A stretch of 64,000 bases of DNA, from assembly GCA_964036315.1 (NCBI GenBank), contig OZ038488.1:64755909-64819908 (forward strand). The letters are read 5' to 3'. How positions within the stretch are numbered: position 1 is the stretch's first letter; each line of letters begins with the position of its first letter. Below the pieces are notes generated by a model. The model was not told where the DNA came from and ran no database searches. It was given only the letters and a program-made list of their open reading frames with translations. The DNA comes from Acanthosepion esculentum. Taxonomy: Eukaryota; Mollusca; Cephalopoda; Sepiida; Sepiidae. Positions 1 through 10,814 of this stretch are shown piece after piece. The translations under genes were made by a program, and so were the position numbers.

Positions 1-351
1 AGTGAACCACCTTTCCGAGACACAGACCGACCTAGCAGAAAATAAAACCTTGGTTAAAAGTAATAAACGTTAAGTTTATTTTTCAAGAAAGGATATAATC
101 ATTATCATCATCATCATCATTTAACAATCATTATCATTATCATCATTAGCAATGACAAAATCAAAAGAGGCATCAAGTAAAATCTTTAACTCTTTTTTAT
201 TTTGAAGGAATCTAAAATTGTGGATGAAAAGTATACTGTTAATGCTCAATTGATCTCTTACTTTGAATGTGTTCCCTTGACGTGAATAAATGCTTGAAAG
301 TATTAAATCGATTGAATAGTGATGTTGAGATTGATCTTCTCAACCTAACGA
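1..351. other. AT-rich stretch, no gene seen
   Basis: The stretch is AT-rich with a short ATC/ATT simple repeat near 102-150. I see no coding signal and no family I can name. Confidence 0.5.
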
Positions 352-665
352 TTTGATCTTGCACTTTACTATACTGGCTGTGAATTTGCATTGTTATTCG
401 GAAGGCATTTGCATCAGTTAATCTAATGATGAAGAACTAGAAGAAGTCATAAGAATGTTCGATAAGTAATGTCGCATTCTTAGGAACTGAGTAAAACTCT
501 CAACCAAATTTGATCTTGCACTTTATTTTACTGGCTCTCAATTTGCATTGTTATTCGGAAGGCATTTGCATCAGTTAATCTAATGATGAAGAACTAGAAA
601 AAGTCATAAGTATGTTCGATAAGTAATGTCGCATTTTTAGGAACTGAGTAAAACTTTCAACCAAA
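352..665. repeat. 157-bp tandem duplication, two copies
   Basis: Copy 1 (352-508) and copy 2 (509-665) begin with the same TTTGATCTTGCAC and end at the same CAACCAAA. By eye they differ at under ten positions, so the duplication is fairly recent. The unit holds no ORF and is not recognised. Confidence 0.9.
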
Positions 666-799
666 TATAAGAGAAAAAATGTGATTTTTTTAAGCGCACA
701 ATCAGCATTATTACCAAAAGTTCATTATGAATTATTTTTTAACAACCTAGAACAAATTACGAAAAAAATAATTTTTCTTTTGACACTAATGTTACGAGG

Positions 800-1440
800 T
801 AATTTTTTGTTTTTTATCATTTCACCTAAGAGAGGCAATGAAGCCACTAAGACGCTAGGGGCTACTGAGTGTGAAAGGATAAGAAAAGGAAAACATTATT
901 AAAAAGCGAGAACAATAAAAGAAAAGGAATCAAGAAGACAGTAGAAAACGATTGATATTGAATTTAAAATTTTCATGATCGAAGTTGACTGGGAAGCAAG
1001 AAATCAAAAGAGAGTTCCACATTCGAGAAGTGCGAGAAAAGAAATTGTTAGCATAGAACTTATGGTTACATCTAGTCATTTCAACTGTAAAATGATGAGG
1101 CCTTGTTGCCAATATAGTACTAAGCTTAAATTCATAAAATCTAGATACCACAGAACAAAATTCATCCGAACAATTACCATGAAAATTTTTATAGAAAAGA
1201 TACAATGACGGCGGTGGAAAAGTGACTGAATCCAAGATACCAGATCAGGACCAATAACAGTGCAGATTCTTCTTTGGATTTTATCAAGAATCTCTAAATA
1301 TATAGCAGGAGCACCAGACCACATGTGGCAGCAATATTCGAAGCATTGACTAATGGTAGATTTATAAATATGTAAAATAGATTCTGGTGAGAAAAATTTT
1401 CTAGTACGATGCAATGTGCCAATTTTCGTAGCAGTAGACC
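800..1440 (-). pseudogene. Jockey/CR1-type LINE 3' end (ORF2 C-terminus and 3' UTR)
   Basis: Two overlapping minus-strand frames (1414-1076 and 1235-930) give the C-terminus of a non-LTR retrotransposon polyprotein: an EYCCHMWSGAPAIYLEILDK block, then FYKNFHGNCSDEF, then an SRTSRMWNSL block. The frames join only by a frameshift near 1200, so the copy is dead. A conserved 3' UTR segment (about 840-900) shared with the copies at 2.1 and 60.3 kb follows. The reverse-transcriptase domain is absent, as expected for 5' truncation. Family naming rests on the general jockey/CR1 C-terminal pattern and is an inference. Confidence 0.8.
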
Positions 1441-1489
1441 TAGCAATTAAAATAATATAAGAACTATAAGAATATTTTTATAACCATGA

Positions 1490-1745
1490 AAATAAATAAT
1501 TTATTCTTATTGTTCACAATTTAAATTCTGTACTCTTGTAAAAAGTATTGTTATTGTACCTACATCTTTTCTAAAAAGATGCTTCCTCGATCACTATAAT
1601 CTTAACCTGTTCAAGTCTAGTGTCAACCATTATCTTCCCTATATATCCCTATAAACTGTACCTCTTACTCTGTAACCCTCAACCTCGAGTGGCTCTCGGG
1701 CCTTGTACAGGGTGAACATCACTGTAAAAACATCTTGAAAATAAT
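1490..1745 (+). pseudogene. LINE 3' end, plus strand
   Basis: A plus-strand frame around 1565-1625 reads the terminal LINE block DHYNLNLFKSSVNHYL, followed by the 3' UTR signature GAGTGGCTCTCGGGCC and GGGTGAACATCACTG. The same signature ends the copy at 9.2 kb, and it occurs inverted at 57.3 and 59.47 kb. The copy lies next to the minus-strand copy at 800-1440, so two LINE ends face opposite ways here. Confidence 0.65.
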
Positions 1746-2105
1746 TTATTTTTATAGTTCACGAATTAAATTCTATACTCTTGTAAAAAATTTTGAAAAT
1801 TTTCCATATTTTTCTTTTATGATCTTGTAAATAAATACATTCAATCGTCAATTAAATAAATAAATAGTATTTAACATTTTTGTTGTCAGCTCTCGAGAAA
1901 AATGCATAAATTGTTATTGTATAATTATTGTATAAATTGTATAAATAATGTTATATTTTTATTAAAATTATAAAAATAGCTTTTTGAAATAGCTTTCTAG
2001 ATATTTATCTCATAGCTGGACGAAGATGAATTTAGGCCTTTTCCATGGGCATTACCGAGAAACGAACGAAACAAAATCGACCAATTTCACTTCCCGCACT
2101 GAGAA
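1746..2105. other. AT-rich spacer, nothing recognised
   Basis: The spacer is strongly AT-rich, with A/T runs and short ATAAATA repeats typical of a LINE tail region. No gene or structured element was seen. Confidence 0.5.
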
Positions 2106-2690
2106 CTGTTACACTAAGCGCATAAACTTTTTTTTTAAGCATTTCACCCCAAGCAAGACGTGGGTGACACTAGCACGCAAGGGGTTACAGAGAGTGGGAG
2201 CAAGAGTAAAGAGACGTGATTGAGGAAAGGAAAAAGAGAAGGACGGTGAATTAGATCAAGGCATCAGAAGATGTCGACTGACATTACACTTGAATATTTG
2301 AAGACTATAACTGTCAGGGAAACAAATAAGGGAGTTCCACAGACTGGAAGCGCAAGACATGAAGCTATTGGAGTAGAAGAGACGGCTATATTTAACCGTT
2401 TCGACAGAGAAAGGGTGGGACTGAGATGCCAACCTAGTAGCACGTTTAAATTCATGCAATTTGGTAATCAGCGAAAATAGCTCATCGGAGCAGTTACCGT
2501 GAAAGTATTTGTAGAAAAGACAGAGGGAAGCAACAGCACGTCTGTGAGAAAGTGACTGAAGGCGAGAAGCCAAACCAGAACTAAACACATATCCATCTCT
2601 GGATTTTGTCGAGGACCTTGAGACTCCAGACCATATATGGCAGCAGTATTCCATGCAATGGCGAATGGTTGATTTGTAGATTTATAGATA
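2106..2690 (-). pseudogene. Jockey/CR1-type LINE 3' end
   Basis: The minus-strand frame 2654-2256 (132 aa) reads EYCCHIWSG, HRRAVASLCLFYKYFHGNCS, a TRLASQSHPFSVE block and SSLWNSL, in the same order as the 0.9-kb copy. A short deletion removes part of the linker after EYCCHIWSG. The 3' UTR (about 2130-2220) carries the ACTAGCACGCAAGGGG segment of this family. The fragment is 5'-truncated and non-functional, but its final 110 codons are open. Confidence 0.8.
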
Positions 2691-2699
2691 TATGAAACA

Positions 2700-3118
2700 G
2701 TACAAAGGCAAATAGCTTATGTGCCGCAGTAAATGAAAGTGTCAAATATGCAAAGACAGAGGTTAAAAAGATTGAGGATCGCTTCTCACAGAAAAAAAAT
2801 ATTTTAGACGCGATTTTTTATTATGTTCATAATATTTATTAGAAGGTTTGAACATAAAAAACGAACAATCCAGCATAAATAAAATGTAATTCAAATTTGG
2901 AACAAACATGATAAATACATTTCACAATTGAAAAAACAAAACCAAAAACAACAAAAAAGTGACACTCGAAAACCAACAAAAAAACACAGTGCATTTGTAT
3001 GGACACACAACTCTATCAGCCCAGAAAAAAATGATGTCTTATGAAAACCGAAAGACATCTGCAAACAATTTATATTGAAATCCTCCCCCGGAACCCAGAA
3101 AAAACGACCTGAAGTGAA
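2700..3118. other. Unassigned AT-rich stretch
   Basis: A-rich sequence without a supported ORF. A minus-strand open frame across 2891-3295 is created by the flanking TA tract and does not resemble a protein family. Confidence 0.45.

Positions 3119-3177
<59 letters not shown>
3119..3177. repeat. (TA)n microsatellite
   Basis: About 58 bp of nearly pure TA repeat. It directly abuts a LINE 3' UTR remnant. Confidence 0.95.
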
Positions 3178-3178
<1 letters not shown>

Positions 3179-3262
3179 CCGATTCAACCCCAAGAAAGAC
3201 AATGACGCTACTAGGACGTAAGGGGCTTCTGAAAGTGAATGAGAAGGAAAAGACTTTAGAAG
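3178..3262 (-). repeat. LINE 3' UTR remnant
   Basis: This short piece resembles the 3' UTR segment near 840-890 and 2140-2220 (CCCCAAGAAAGACAATGACG and CTACTAGGACGTAAGGGGCT). Only UTR remains, truncated by the TA tract. Confidence 0.5.
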
Positions 3263-3507
3263 GATTCGAAAATCCAATACTAAACAAAAAAACAAGGTAT
3301 AAACCTCTACTTCCGTTCAAAAGACAAGGCAAGAGTGCGAATCGGACGATAGGGAACTTATCAACTCCTATGTTTTTTCCCATATATATGTTTCAATATC
3401 CAAATAATTTTCACACAGATATACACACAAATATGTATACAGTATATATATATACAGATATATGAAATAGATTGTCGCCACTCACTCGATGTTTACATCA
3501 GTGTCCT

Positions 3508-3509
<2 letters not shown>

Positions 3510-3562
<53 letters not shown>

Positions 3563-4091
3563 GTAATGGATTATTATTTATCAATCCTATAAATTTTATC
3601 ACTTTAAACGTTACTTTTAGTGGATACTCATATTTTAGTAGACGTCCTGTTTAAGTATTAAACAGTGTATTTATGAATTTTCGTCTACCGGCCTAAATTC
3701 GAGAGATCTTATTAAAGAAAAATATATGCTCTCCCCGACAAGATAAGAACCTGCGTCCCTCTGGAAGAGGGAAACGGTCCTTAAATGCAACGTGTCTTAA
3801 CCGACTCAACCACGGAGCAGCCTTGCCGATCAAAGAAAGTTTGAGCAGTGCCATTAAGCTAAATCCTTCTCGTCATAAATTCCTCGAAATTTTCATACCT
3901 GCACAGGTTCTTTTTCCAAACGTAAACAAAGCAATTTTCTAAAGTAATGGATTTTTTAATTTATCAGTCCAACCGTTTTTTATAACTTTTATACTCAGGC
4001 CAGTAGACGAAAATAAATAAATATACTATTTAATGAATAAACGGTGCGTCTGCTCAAATATGAATATCCACTAAAAATAACGTTTACAATA

Positions 4092-4104
<13 letters not shown>
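3510..4104. mobile_element. TA-linked tRNA-derived SINE with inverted flanks
   Basis: A TA tract (3510-3558) leads into a unit also found near 31.6 and 36.3 kb (AAGTAATGGATT, TTTTAGTGGATACTCATAT, TTTTCGTCTA). Between 3715 and 3835 the minus strand looks tRNA-like, with an A-box region (CGTGGTTGAGTCGGTTAAG) and a B-box-like GCAGGTTCTTATC. From about 3935 to 4085 the flank recurs inverted (CCACTAAAAATAACGTTTAC matches the start in reverse). The tRNA-like part therefore sits between two inverted arms. Confidence 0.6.

Positions 4105-4160
<56 letters not shown>
4105..4160. repeat. (TG)n microsatellite
   Basis: About 55 bp of TG repeat, preceded by a short TA run. Confidence 0.95.
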
Positions 4161-4161
<1 letters not shown>

Positions 4162-4200
4162 AAACGTTGTGATAATAACAACAAAGATATGGACATTAGA
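4161..4200 (+). repeat. Truncated repeat starting inside a hammerhead-like core
   Basis: The sequence starts GAAACGTTGTGATAATAAC exactly where the TG repeat ends. It matches the 3' half of the repeat family at 10.06, 10.66 and 35.95 kb. The CTGANGA half and stem II are missing, replaced by the microsatellite. Confidence 0.6.
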
Positions 4201-4444
4201 CCGACGTTAAATAATAAATCCTCATGCCAGAAATAACCTAAACCAAACTCCACAAAAGTTAAATCTCACGTCTCTCAGACAACGTGATACTGTCGAATGG
4301 CCGGCATTGTCTTCTGAATAGACTGCTCCAGATTGAGTTCTATGGGGAGCCGACATACAAGAAATGAAAACAGAACAGAAGAAAGAAGTTGCCCCCATCG
4401 ACGTTGAACTTTGCAGTACGTACAATATGCTTGCACATCAGTAG

Positions 4445-5240
4445 CTTCTTCTTGTACTTATATGTGTCATGTCCCCGGCGCAGTATGTATGTGATCATGT
4501 CTCTCCACAACTTTCTGTCTTATATTACCCTAATTCTGTCTCTTTATCATCATTCTTTGTCCTTGTTCTGACATCCAGTCATAAAAACTTTACTTTAACT
4601 TACTCGATGTTTCGCGCCCTGCTTCTACAGCCTTCACTATGTTATATGAATGTTAGTTCATAATTAGGTTACAATAAAATTTGTATCTTATATGAATACT
4701 CTTACGAAAATCGAGATGTAGTAGAGTGGGGATGACGTATCATAAGTTCGGGGTATCCCATATCATAATTTTGGGTGGGAGCCACGAGACCCTAGCACCG
4801 GTTCTGATCTTAGCATTTGTCACTTCAAGTCTATGTCCTGTACGTCACGGATGCTTCATCTGTGCCATATAGGGAAATTAGATTTTATACACAAGGTCAG
4901 CACTTTTTTCTTTGTTTTCTTAGTTTCTTGTTTCAATATGACATCTTCCTCTATTCCGATGAGCCATGTCATATTTTCCATCGCCTGTTACTAAACTTCG
5001 CAGATAGTTAAATTTTTGTACCTGATTCATTGAACCACCCCAATACGTATTAGTCAGTCTTTTTTTGTTGATAACCATCGATTCTGTTTCTTGCAGCTAA
5101 TAGTCCTTTTTTCATGCTTTCCTTTACAACTTTTTCTAAATGCTTTTTTCAGTTTTCTTTCTGAATCTGCAAACAATACCGTCTCATCCGTATATTTTAT
5201 GTTGTTAAGATTATGTTCGCTATTTTATATAGGTCTTCTA
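4445..5240 (-). pseudogene. RTE-type LINE, RT and 3' end (distal part)
   Basis: On the minus strand 5215-4970 reads a decayed reverse-transcriptase stretch (NNIKYTDETVLFADSERKLK), where the catalytic YADD of the family is YTDE. The region 4530-4445 matches the family 3' end (the KLWRAMI-type block ahead of the stop). In between only patches are recognisable. It is the downstream part of one RTE copy whose upstream part lies at 6030-6790. The two are separated by the insertion at 5241-6025. Confidence 0.7.
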
Positions 5241-6025
5241 GGTCAGTGCCACTTAAAGTGTGGTACCCGTCTACCGGTACGTGGAGTGTTTTCAGGAAAC
5301 AAAGAAACAGTATTCACATGCCACGGGAGACTGCCAGGATATTTGACTCGAGTATTTTTTTTAACATTTTCATTTTAGTTTTATATTTATTATGGTTACA
5401 TTTTTCAATTGCTCACTCATGTTAAAAGTCATTGCTATACAACTGACGAATGCAATAATGAACATCAAAACAGTGAAATGAAATACGTATGACAACACGA
5501 TCATGATGATGTGGCGTGTGACTGTGTGGAAACCACATCTAGAAATGCCAAAAGGCCATTTTCATGGACATATATTTCTAATTAGGCCTTTAAAATATTC
5601 ATCTGCCTATGGAAAAAAAAGGAATAACCACGTTGATTTGGGCCAATTTTTTTAAAAATTGGTATTTAATTCCTTATTCTGTCAGGTATAAATGAGTAAT
5701 ACTACGAATATTTTCTCGGATCGTTATTATTTAATTATATGGCACAAATATGGTATCGGTCCCTGACACACTGGGAATACTTGTTACGTCAGTGATGACT
5801 GGTCTTAGAATGAAAAAGATACCAAGTCCTCATGTTTATTATAGGTAATCTCAAAATGACGCTGAAATATGACATATCTCAAAACAAATAGTGGTGGTGG
5901 CGAGGTGGGGGGAAAATAAGGCCCAAAACCGAGCTGGATCGGAAAGCTTCGCCTGTTCGTCCCTCGCACATTTAAAAAAACATAACTACCGGAATGCCAC
6001 ACATCAGATAGTTTACGAAACACTG
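5241..6025. mobile_element. hAT-like non-autonomous insertion in an RTE copy
   Basis: The segment interrupts one RTE copy. Its left end reads CAGTGCCACTTAAAGTGTGG. The right end, reverse-complemented, reads CAGTGTTTCGTAAACTATC and then GTGTGGCATTCCGGTAG, so the ends are related inverted repeats bounded by CAGTG/CACTG as in many hAT elements. No clean 8-bp target duplication is visible (GTCTTCTA versus GTCTATAT is the closest). No transposase frame was found. The assignment is tentative. Confidence 0.45.
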
Positions 6026-6029
6026 GTCT

Positions 6030-6790
6030 ATATCTCTTAAGATTGTCTCTCTGTATATGTTAAATAAATCCAGTAGGAAAGCGCATCCTTGTCTCACTCC
6101 TCTTTCTATTTTGTGTTCACAGTTTGTCGGTTTGCAGTAGAGGTTGCGGATTACTCGAATAGCTTTCCCATATAAATCAAGTTTTTCTAGTATTTCAATT
6201 AGGTCATTTCGTAGAACATTATCAAATGCTTTTGTGCAATTTATAAAACATTTTGTCTACATTTGCATTGCTCGTTCTGATAACATTCTGACCATGAAGA
6301 TAGCATTTTTTACCCTAGTATCATATACAAAGCCACGCTATTCTTGTCCTATTTCTGTTCTATTTATTCTACGAGCTCTATTCATTATAATCGTAATAAG
6401 TTTAATTATGTGACTCATTAAACTCATTGTCCGATGGAGTCCGCATTTAATGGCACCTGGCCTCTTTGACATTGCTAAGAAGATAGATCTACTGAAGTCT
6501 TCCGGTATTTCACCACTGTCATATATTTCGTTTATTATTTTAGTAACCTTCACGAACCTGAAAACGTCTAAGGCTGACACAATATTCTTAAATAATTTCT
6601 CTTCTGGTCCTTCTACTTTGTTTCTGTTCATTATAAGCATTGCCGGACTTAACACAGATTTAAATATGTCCTATGAGGACTTTATATTTTGTAGGTTTCG
6701 CTTCTATGGAATCATGGAAGATGTATCCGATGTATTCGTTGCACGCATGCATGTAATATCTCGGTTTCTTAGCTATTATTAGTGCTCAAT
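6030..6790 (-). pseudogene. RTE-type LINE, reverse-transcriptase fingers/palm (proximal part)
   Basis: The minus-strand frame 6655-6338 and its shifted continuation to 6030 read typical RTE reverse-transcriptase blocks in order: IKCGLHRTMSLMSHIIKLI, MNRARRINRTEIGQE, a stop, AIFMVRMLSER, TKAFDNV, and RGVRQGCAFLLDLFN. At least one stop and one frameshift break it. The catalytic YADD block should follow but is displaced past the 5241-6025 insertion. Family naming follows the RTE/HmRTE-like pattern from memory. Confidence 0.75.
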
Positions 6791-7199
6791 CTTTAGACGA
6801 AGAGCACGTTTTCTGTTCTACTTTTTGTTTTTATCTTTTTATGTATACCGTCTATGTTCTGTAGTGTTTATATATTTGCACATTTCTCGTTGAGCCATCC
6901 AACTTTGATCCTTTTTATTTCTGTCTTTGCTTAACTCTATATTCTTCACCCTTCCTTGGCATAAACCCAATCGAATAAATGCATCGAAATGGGTAGCAGT
7001 CATATTGAAGCTGGCACGTAACATATTTCATATGTCTTTGTTGATTAAATTTGTCCTTTGTTTAATGCATCAATAAATTGGTTTTGGGACAAATTGGGCG
7101 ATACTTTTAGGACATATATATTTCTGTCGAGTAGATATTTAAGTAGATATTTAATGATTAAACAGAACGGGAAATGAAAGATGAGTTAAAAATTCCGGC
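6791..7199. other. Unassigned stretch
   Basis: T-rich sequence with no supported gene or repeat family. Confidence 0.4.
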
Positions 7200-7330
7200 A
7201 TAACTTGTGCGAAATTCGCACGAATAGACTTGGAAAAGGCATGGAGACATCTTTTCTCTCCACATATAGCCGGGCAGATTAGGCGTTCTAGTCTTGGTTG
7301 GCAAGCAGACTAGGAGAAGGAAAAATTTAA
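7200..7330 (+). mobile_element. Degenerate tRNA-SINE body
   Basis: The order of blocks (TTGGAAAAGGCATGG, CACATATAGCCGGGCAGAT, CTTGGTTGGCAAGCAGACTA) follows the body of the main SINE of this window (copies at 11.8, 15.4, 17.1 and 37.9 kb). The tRNA-like head is not recognisable. Confidence 0.5.
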
Positions 7331-7730
7331 ATTGAAAAAAAAATATAGGCGTGGAATCCACTACTATCCCAGCTATGTATAAAATAGTAGAGATTAAATG
7401 GCGTGGCTTATAATATCAACCCGTTTAAAAAAAAAAACAAAAAAAAATATGACAGAGGCGCAAGTTGAAACACCGATCGGTCTCAGGATCCAAATGTTTA
7501 AGAATCGTCAAAAAACAATGACCAATTACAAAAAAATTATGATGACATAAAACAAACAAAAAGAAAAGAAAAAATAATAGCCGCAACTAAATTAATGATT
7601 AATGGTCCACGTCAAATTCGATGAAAAATTAACATCTGTAGCTGGGTAGATGGGGGTGTTCAATCGGAGGCGAATGATGTTAAAAAAATTAATGACGAGA
7701 GAAAGTGAGAGAATTTATAAATCTTACCTT
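7331..7730. other. Unassigned A-rich stretch
   Basis: A-rich low-complexity sequence with A runs near 7430-7450. No gene was seen. Confidence 0.4.
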
Positions 7731-8350
7731 AGTCTGGCACAAGGACAATAGAGCACGTAGATTCAAACTCAGTACGGTAGTAATTCTTTACAAATGTTCC
7801 TGGTTATCTAGTAGATCACGAGGATAGTTGATAAAAATGGTTCTTAATCATAAATTAGTCTGACACAAGGTAAATATGGTTGAGCACGCAGATCCGAATT
7901 CAGTACAATAGTAATTCTTTACAAGTTCTGCTAGTTATCCAGTAGGCCATAATGACAATTGATCAAAATGCTTCTTAATCATATCATAGTCTGGCACAAG
8001 GCCAATACTATTTGCCACTATGAATAGAAATCGGTACACTCGCAATTCTCTATGAGTTCTATTTGATAATCAATACATCAAAGCGATTGGTAAACCTACA
8101 CTTTTATTAATTTTAGCTTAATCTGACACAAGGCCAATAGTGCTGAGTACTTAGGATCTGAAGTCAGTATAATAGTAATAATCTGTAAGACCAACTTACA
8201 TGGCAATATATTCTACAGATATTTACTTATTATTGTCTGGTACAAGGTTTCAGCTGTGGTGCACCATTCTAGGATGGATGCCATTATAGTAATACTAGTT
8301 TGCGAGACTATTGCCCCATGATGATGCATCTACAAGAAATTTACTAAACA
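7731..8350. repeat. Diverged tandem repeat, about 127-bp unit, five copies
   Basis: The signature AGTCTGGCACAAGG recurs at 7731, 7857 (AGTCTGACACAAGG), 7988, 8120 (AATCTGACACAAGG) and 8234 (TGTCTGGTACAAGG), with spacings of 126, 131, 132 and 114 bp. The first three units also share the order CAGTAC, AGTAATTCTTTACAA, GATNAAAATG and TTCTTAATCAT. The array is old, judging by divergence, and has no ORF. Confidence 0.8.
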
Positions 8351-8850
8351 TTTAAATAAAGAGTATTACATTCAGGACAGTTATATTGGTTTGCGAGAGT
8401 CACTTCTCCACGGTGAAGCGCATAGAAACGTGGTTTAAGCAGGAGAATATAGACTTTGGTACAAAGGTTGAAAGGTGAATTGAGTGGTCTGAACCTGCGA
8501 ACGGGTGAGTATGCGGTTAAGTGGGTGGGGCGTTTTTATTAGCTACCATTTCATCAATGATTCAGAACTTGGTAATGATTAGGCCTGGGAATAGAGAATC
8601 CCACACCGGGCGACAAGAAACTGCCAAATGAACTTTGCATCAACTGCAGGACAATTCAGCAAAGAGAAAAATTATATCAATAAGGGAAATGAAAAAGTAA
8701 GCCTCGTGACATATATTTATTTACTCCCTTCCTATCACAGATATACATATTAGGTATTTATAATGTAGATTTTACAAACATTGGACTGGTGTTTCGCAAA
8801 ACTTACCGAGTATAATTAAAGCCTGATTATTTCGAATGTCATTGAACCTT
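8351..8850. other. Unassigned stretch
   Basis: Mixed sequence with no open frame or recognised repeat. It has a slightly higher GC patch near 8480-8540. Confidence 0.4.
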
Positions 8851-8854
8851 TGCG

Positions 8855-9250
8855 CTTGCAGATCGAAAATATTCCATAGACGAAATGTTACTATATCGCT
8901 ATTCCCATGGAAAATGTTCTGACGAGCAACATTCCTCAGTTTCACTAGTTCAGACCTTCACAGCTAAGGCCCGCCACGCCACTTACACTAGGAGGAATCA
9001 TGTTCATTCTTTTCGTTATTTCATTAGTAAGTATGAAGATCCATATGGACAGTTTCTACCCAAGAACTACTACTTTGTGCAAGAGACCTCTTCCCCGATC
9101 ATTCAAATTTTAACCTCTTCATATAATCTATCCTACATAAACTTCACTTCTTACCTCCTCCTCTGACATTCATACAACAACATCATTCACTAATCCTCTA
9201 CCTTGAGTGACTCTTGGGTCTTATATTGGGTGAAATATTAGTGGAAAAAA
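8855..9250 (+). pseudogene. LINE 3' end, plus strand
   Basis: The plus frame from 8885 reads LLYRYSHGKCSDEQHSSVSL, QTFTAKARHAT, a YGQFLPKNYY block and finally SYNLSYINFTSYLLL. This is the C-terminal order of the jockey/CR1-type LINE but from a different subfamily to the 0.9-kb copy. The 3' UTR carries GAGTGACTCTTGGGTC and TTGGGTGAAATA, then an A-rich tail at about 9244-9262. Stops and frameshifts occur before 8885. Confidence 0.65.
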
Positions 9251-9688
9251 AAAAAGAAAAATAATCCAGAAACGTTTTAAGAAGCAAAAGCCTAAATGTG
9301 CCGCGCAACGAGCACGATGTTGAATAAACGCGAATGAAGTTACTTGTAGATATTCATTGTCATGTAGTTTCCTGCCATTTCACAGATATTTCCGGTTCGC
9401 ATTATGTCAAATTGAATTACGCAATGATTAATGATAACGCTTCCAAAACATACTTATCATTACACGGCAAATATACCATAAGAATTACGACTTATATTCA
9501 TCATCATCATTTATTCATTCAGTGCACTTTGCGCTGCTGTTGTCACCACTCCCCTCCATCTCGCAGTTGTGGTTTATGGTGACATTCAAGGCAGAATAGT
9601 GCTATGGATTACCGGTTCCTTTTGCACCGGAGATGTTGAGATTACTCCCTACCTCCTCTCAGAATTTAAAGAGGCAAGCAAGTCGTTT
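9251..9688. other. Unassigned stretch
   Basis: Contains a short ATC run near 9500 and no supported gene. Part of 9550-9688 may be a degenerate SINE body but the match is weak. Confidence 0.4.
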
Positions 9689-9890
9689 GAATTCAGAGTT
9701 TTCCTTTTCCTAGACTGGTTGCCAACCAAGGCTACAGTCTGTCCTGTTATTTACTCATGGCTAGGGAAAGAGATGGATCCATACCGTTCCCTTTTCACGT
9801 AATTGAATGCAATGAACTCGACTAGAATTCGAACTCGGCTCTCCGATTCCTCAATCCGAGCCGCTATCCACCGTGCCTCCCGACTTATAT
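9689..9890 (-). mobile_element. tRNA-derived SINE, minus strand
   Basis: Reading the minus strand from 9890: a head resembling GGCACGGTGGATAGCGG, a B box within GAGTTCGAATTC, then the body with a TGGATCCATC region and the TTGGTTGGCAACCAGTCTAG block. The pol III A and B boxes place the promoter at the 9890 end. Confidence 0.75.
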
Positions 9891-9989
9891 TATCTCTCTT
9901 TATTAAAAACATTTACAATAACTTCTTTCTTGGTGCGAGATTTGGCGACAAAAGGCCATTATATTGTATTAGTTTCTGTGTGAATTTCT

Positions 9990-10190
9990 ACGGTGAAGAG
10001 TTGTCATTATTTACATGCGAACCATTGTCCCCATCTTTGTTGTTATTATCACAACGTTTCAGCCGTTGTACTCTCCAGCCTTCATCAGGTATATTTCAAT
10101 CCGGTAACCTACAGAAAATTTCTATTAATTTTTATTTAACCTACTTGTTCTCGTTTCATGTCTAGAGATATCTCGTCTAGTCCTTATTTT
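9990..10190 (-). mobile_element. Inverted-pair repeat, left arm, with hammerhead-like core
   Basis: This arm is the reverse complement of 10553-10765. Shared blocks include the TAGAGATATCTCGTCTAG-like segment near 10165 and the core at 10056-10088. On the minus strand the core reads CTGATGA, A, a GGCTG/CGGCT stem enclosing about ten bases, then GAAACGTT. The arrangement of two opposed partial copies around a spacer is typical of Penelope-like elements, though no RT is present. Confidence 0.6.
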
Positions 10191-10194
10191 AGTA

Positions 10195-10340
10195 CTGCTC
10201 AATTATTGCTCATTTATTTCTCGCCCCGTTTCCACTGAGCTCAAGTACACACTTCCCAGTCCAGGGATTGAGCTCACAATTACTATGTCACCAAATCAAC
10301 GCTTTAATCCACTAGGCTACTGTCTGTGAGACAATTCCGT
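10195..10340 (-). mobile_element. tRNA-derived SINE (second family), minus strand
   Basis: The minus strand from about 10325 reads an A box (GTAGCCTAGTGGATTAAAGC) and about 40 bases later a B box (GAGCTCAATCCCTGG), followed by a body like that of the 36.0-kb copy (AGTGGAAACGGGG versus AGTGGAGAACTTGG). It lies in the spacer between the two arms of the 10-kb inverted pair. Confidence 0.65.
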
Positions 10341-10552
10341 GTGAATGGAGCCTTAAGCCTAACCTTCCCACTGATGAGGGCTGCTGCTGCTACTTATCAT
10401 GTTTGACATCACTTACTGAAGCTTTCTCTGCTTGTTACTGCTGCTGCTGCTATTGAAGATCTGTTGTCATGTGTCTTTGTTTATTAGCGGCTCCCATGTA
10501 TTTTGCTTTAGTGCAAACGTAGTGAGCAGTAATTGAGCCGACCTAAGAGTTC

Positions 10553-10765
10553 AGAACTAGACGAGATATCCCTAGACATGGACAGTGGAATGAGAACAAT
10601 CTACACCTGTAGATTTAAATAGTTTACTTCGAAATTCCCTGTAGGCTATCCGCATCGACTGATGAAAGCCGGAGGGAACAACGGCCGAAACTTTGTGATA
10701 ACAACAACAAAGATGAGAACAGTCTGAATGTAAATAATGTAAATATTGTATTAGGTTTAATCATA
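10553..10765 (+). mobile_element. Inverted-pair repeat, right arm, with hammerhead-like core
   Basis: Right partner of 9990-10190. The core at 10659-10691 reads CTGATGA, A, an AGCCG/CGGCC stem and GAAAC. The following stem III palindrome has decayed (ACTTTG rather than ACGT). Confidence 0.6.
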
Positions 10766-10814
10766 AATTATTTCGGCTTTTGTTTATCAGCTTTATTCTT
10801 TCAAAAGTAAAATA

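Noticed and set aside
3715..3835. Functional tRNA gene
   Set aside because: A and B boxes are present but the cloverleaf does not close and the segment belongs to a dispersed SINE.
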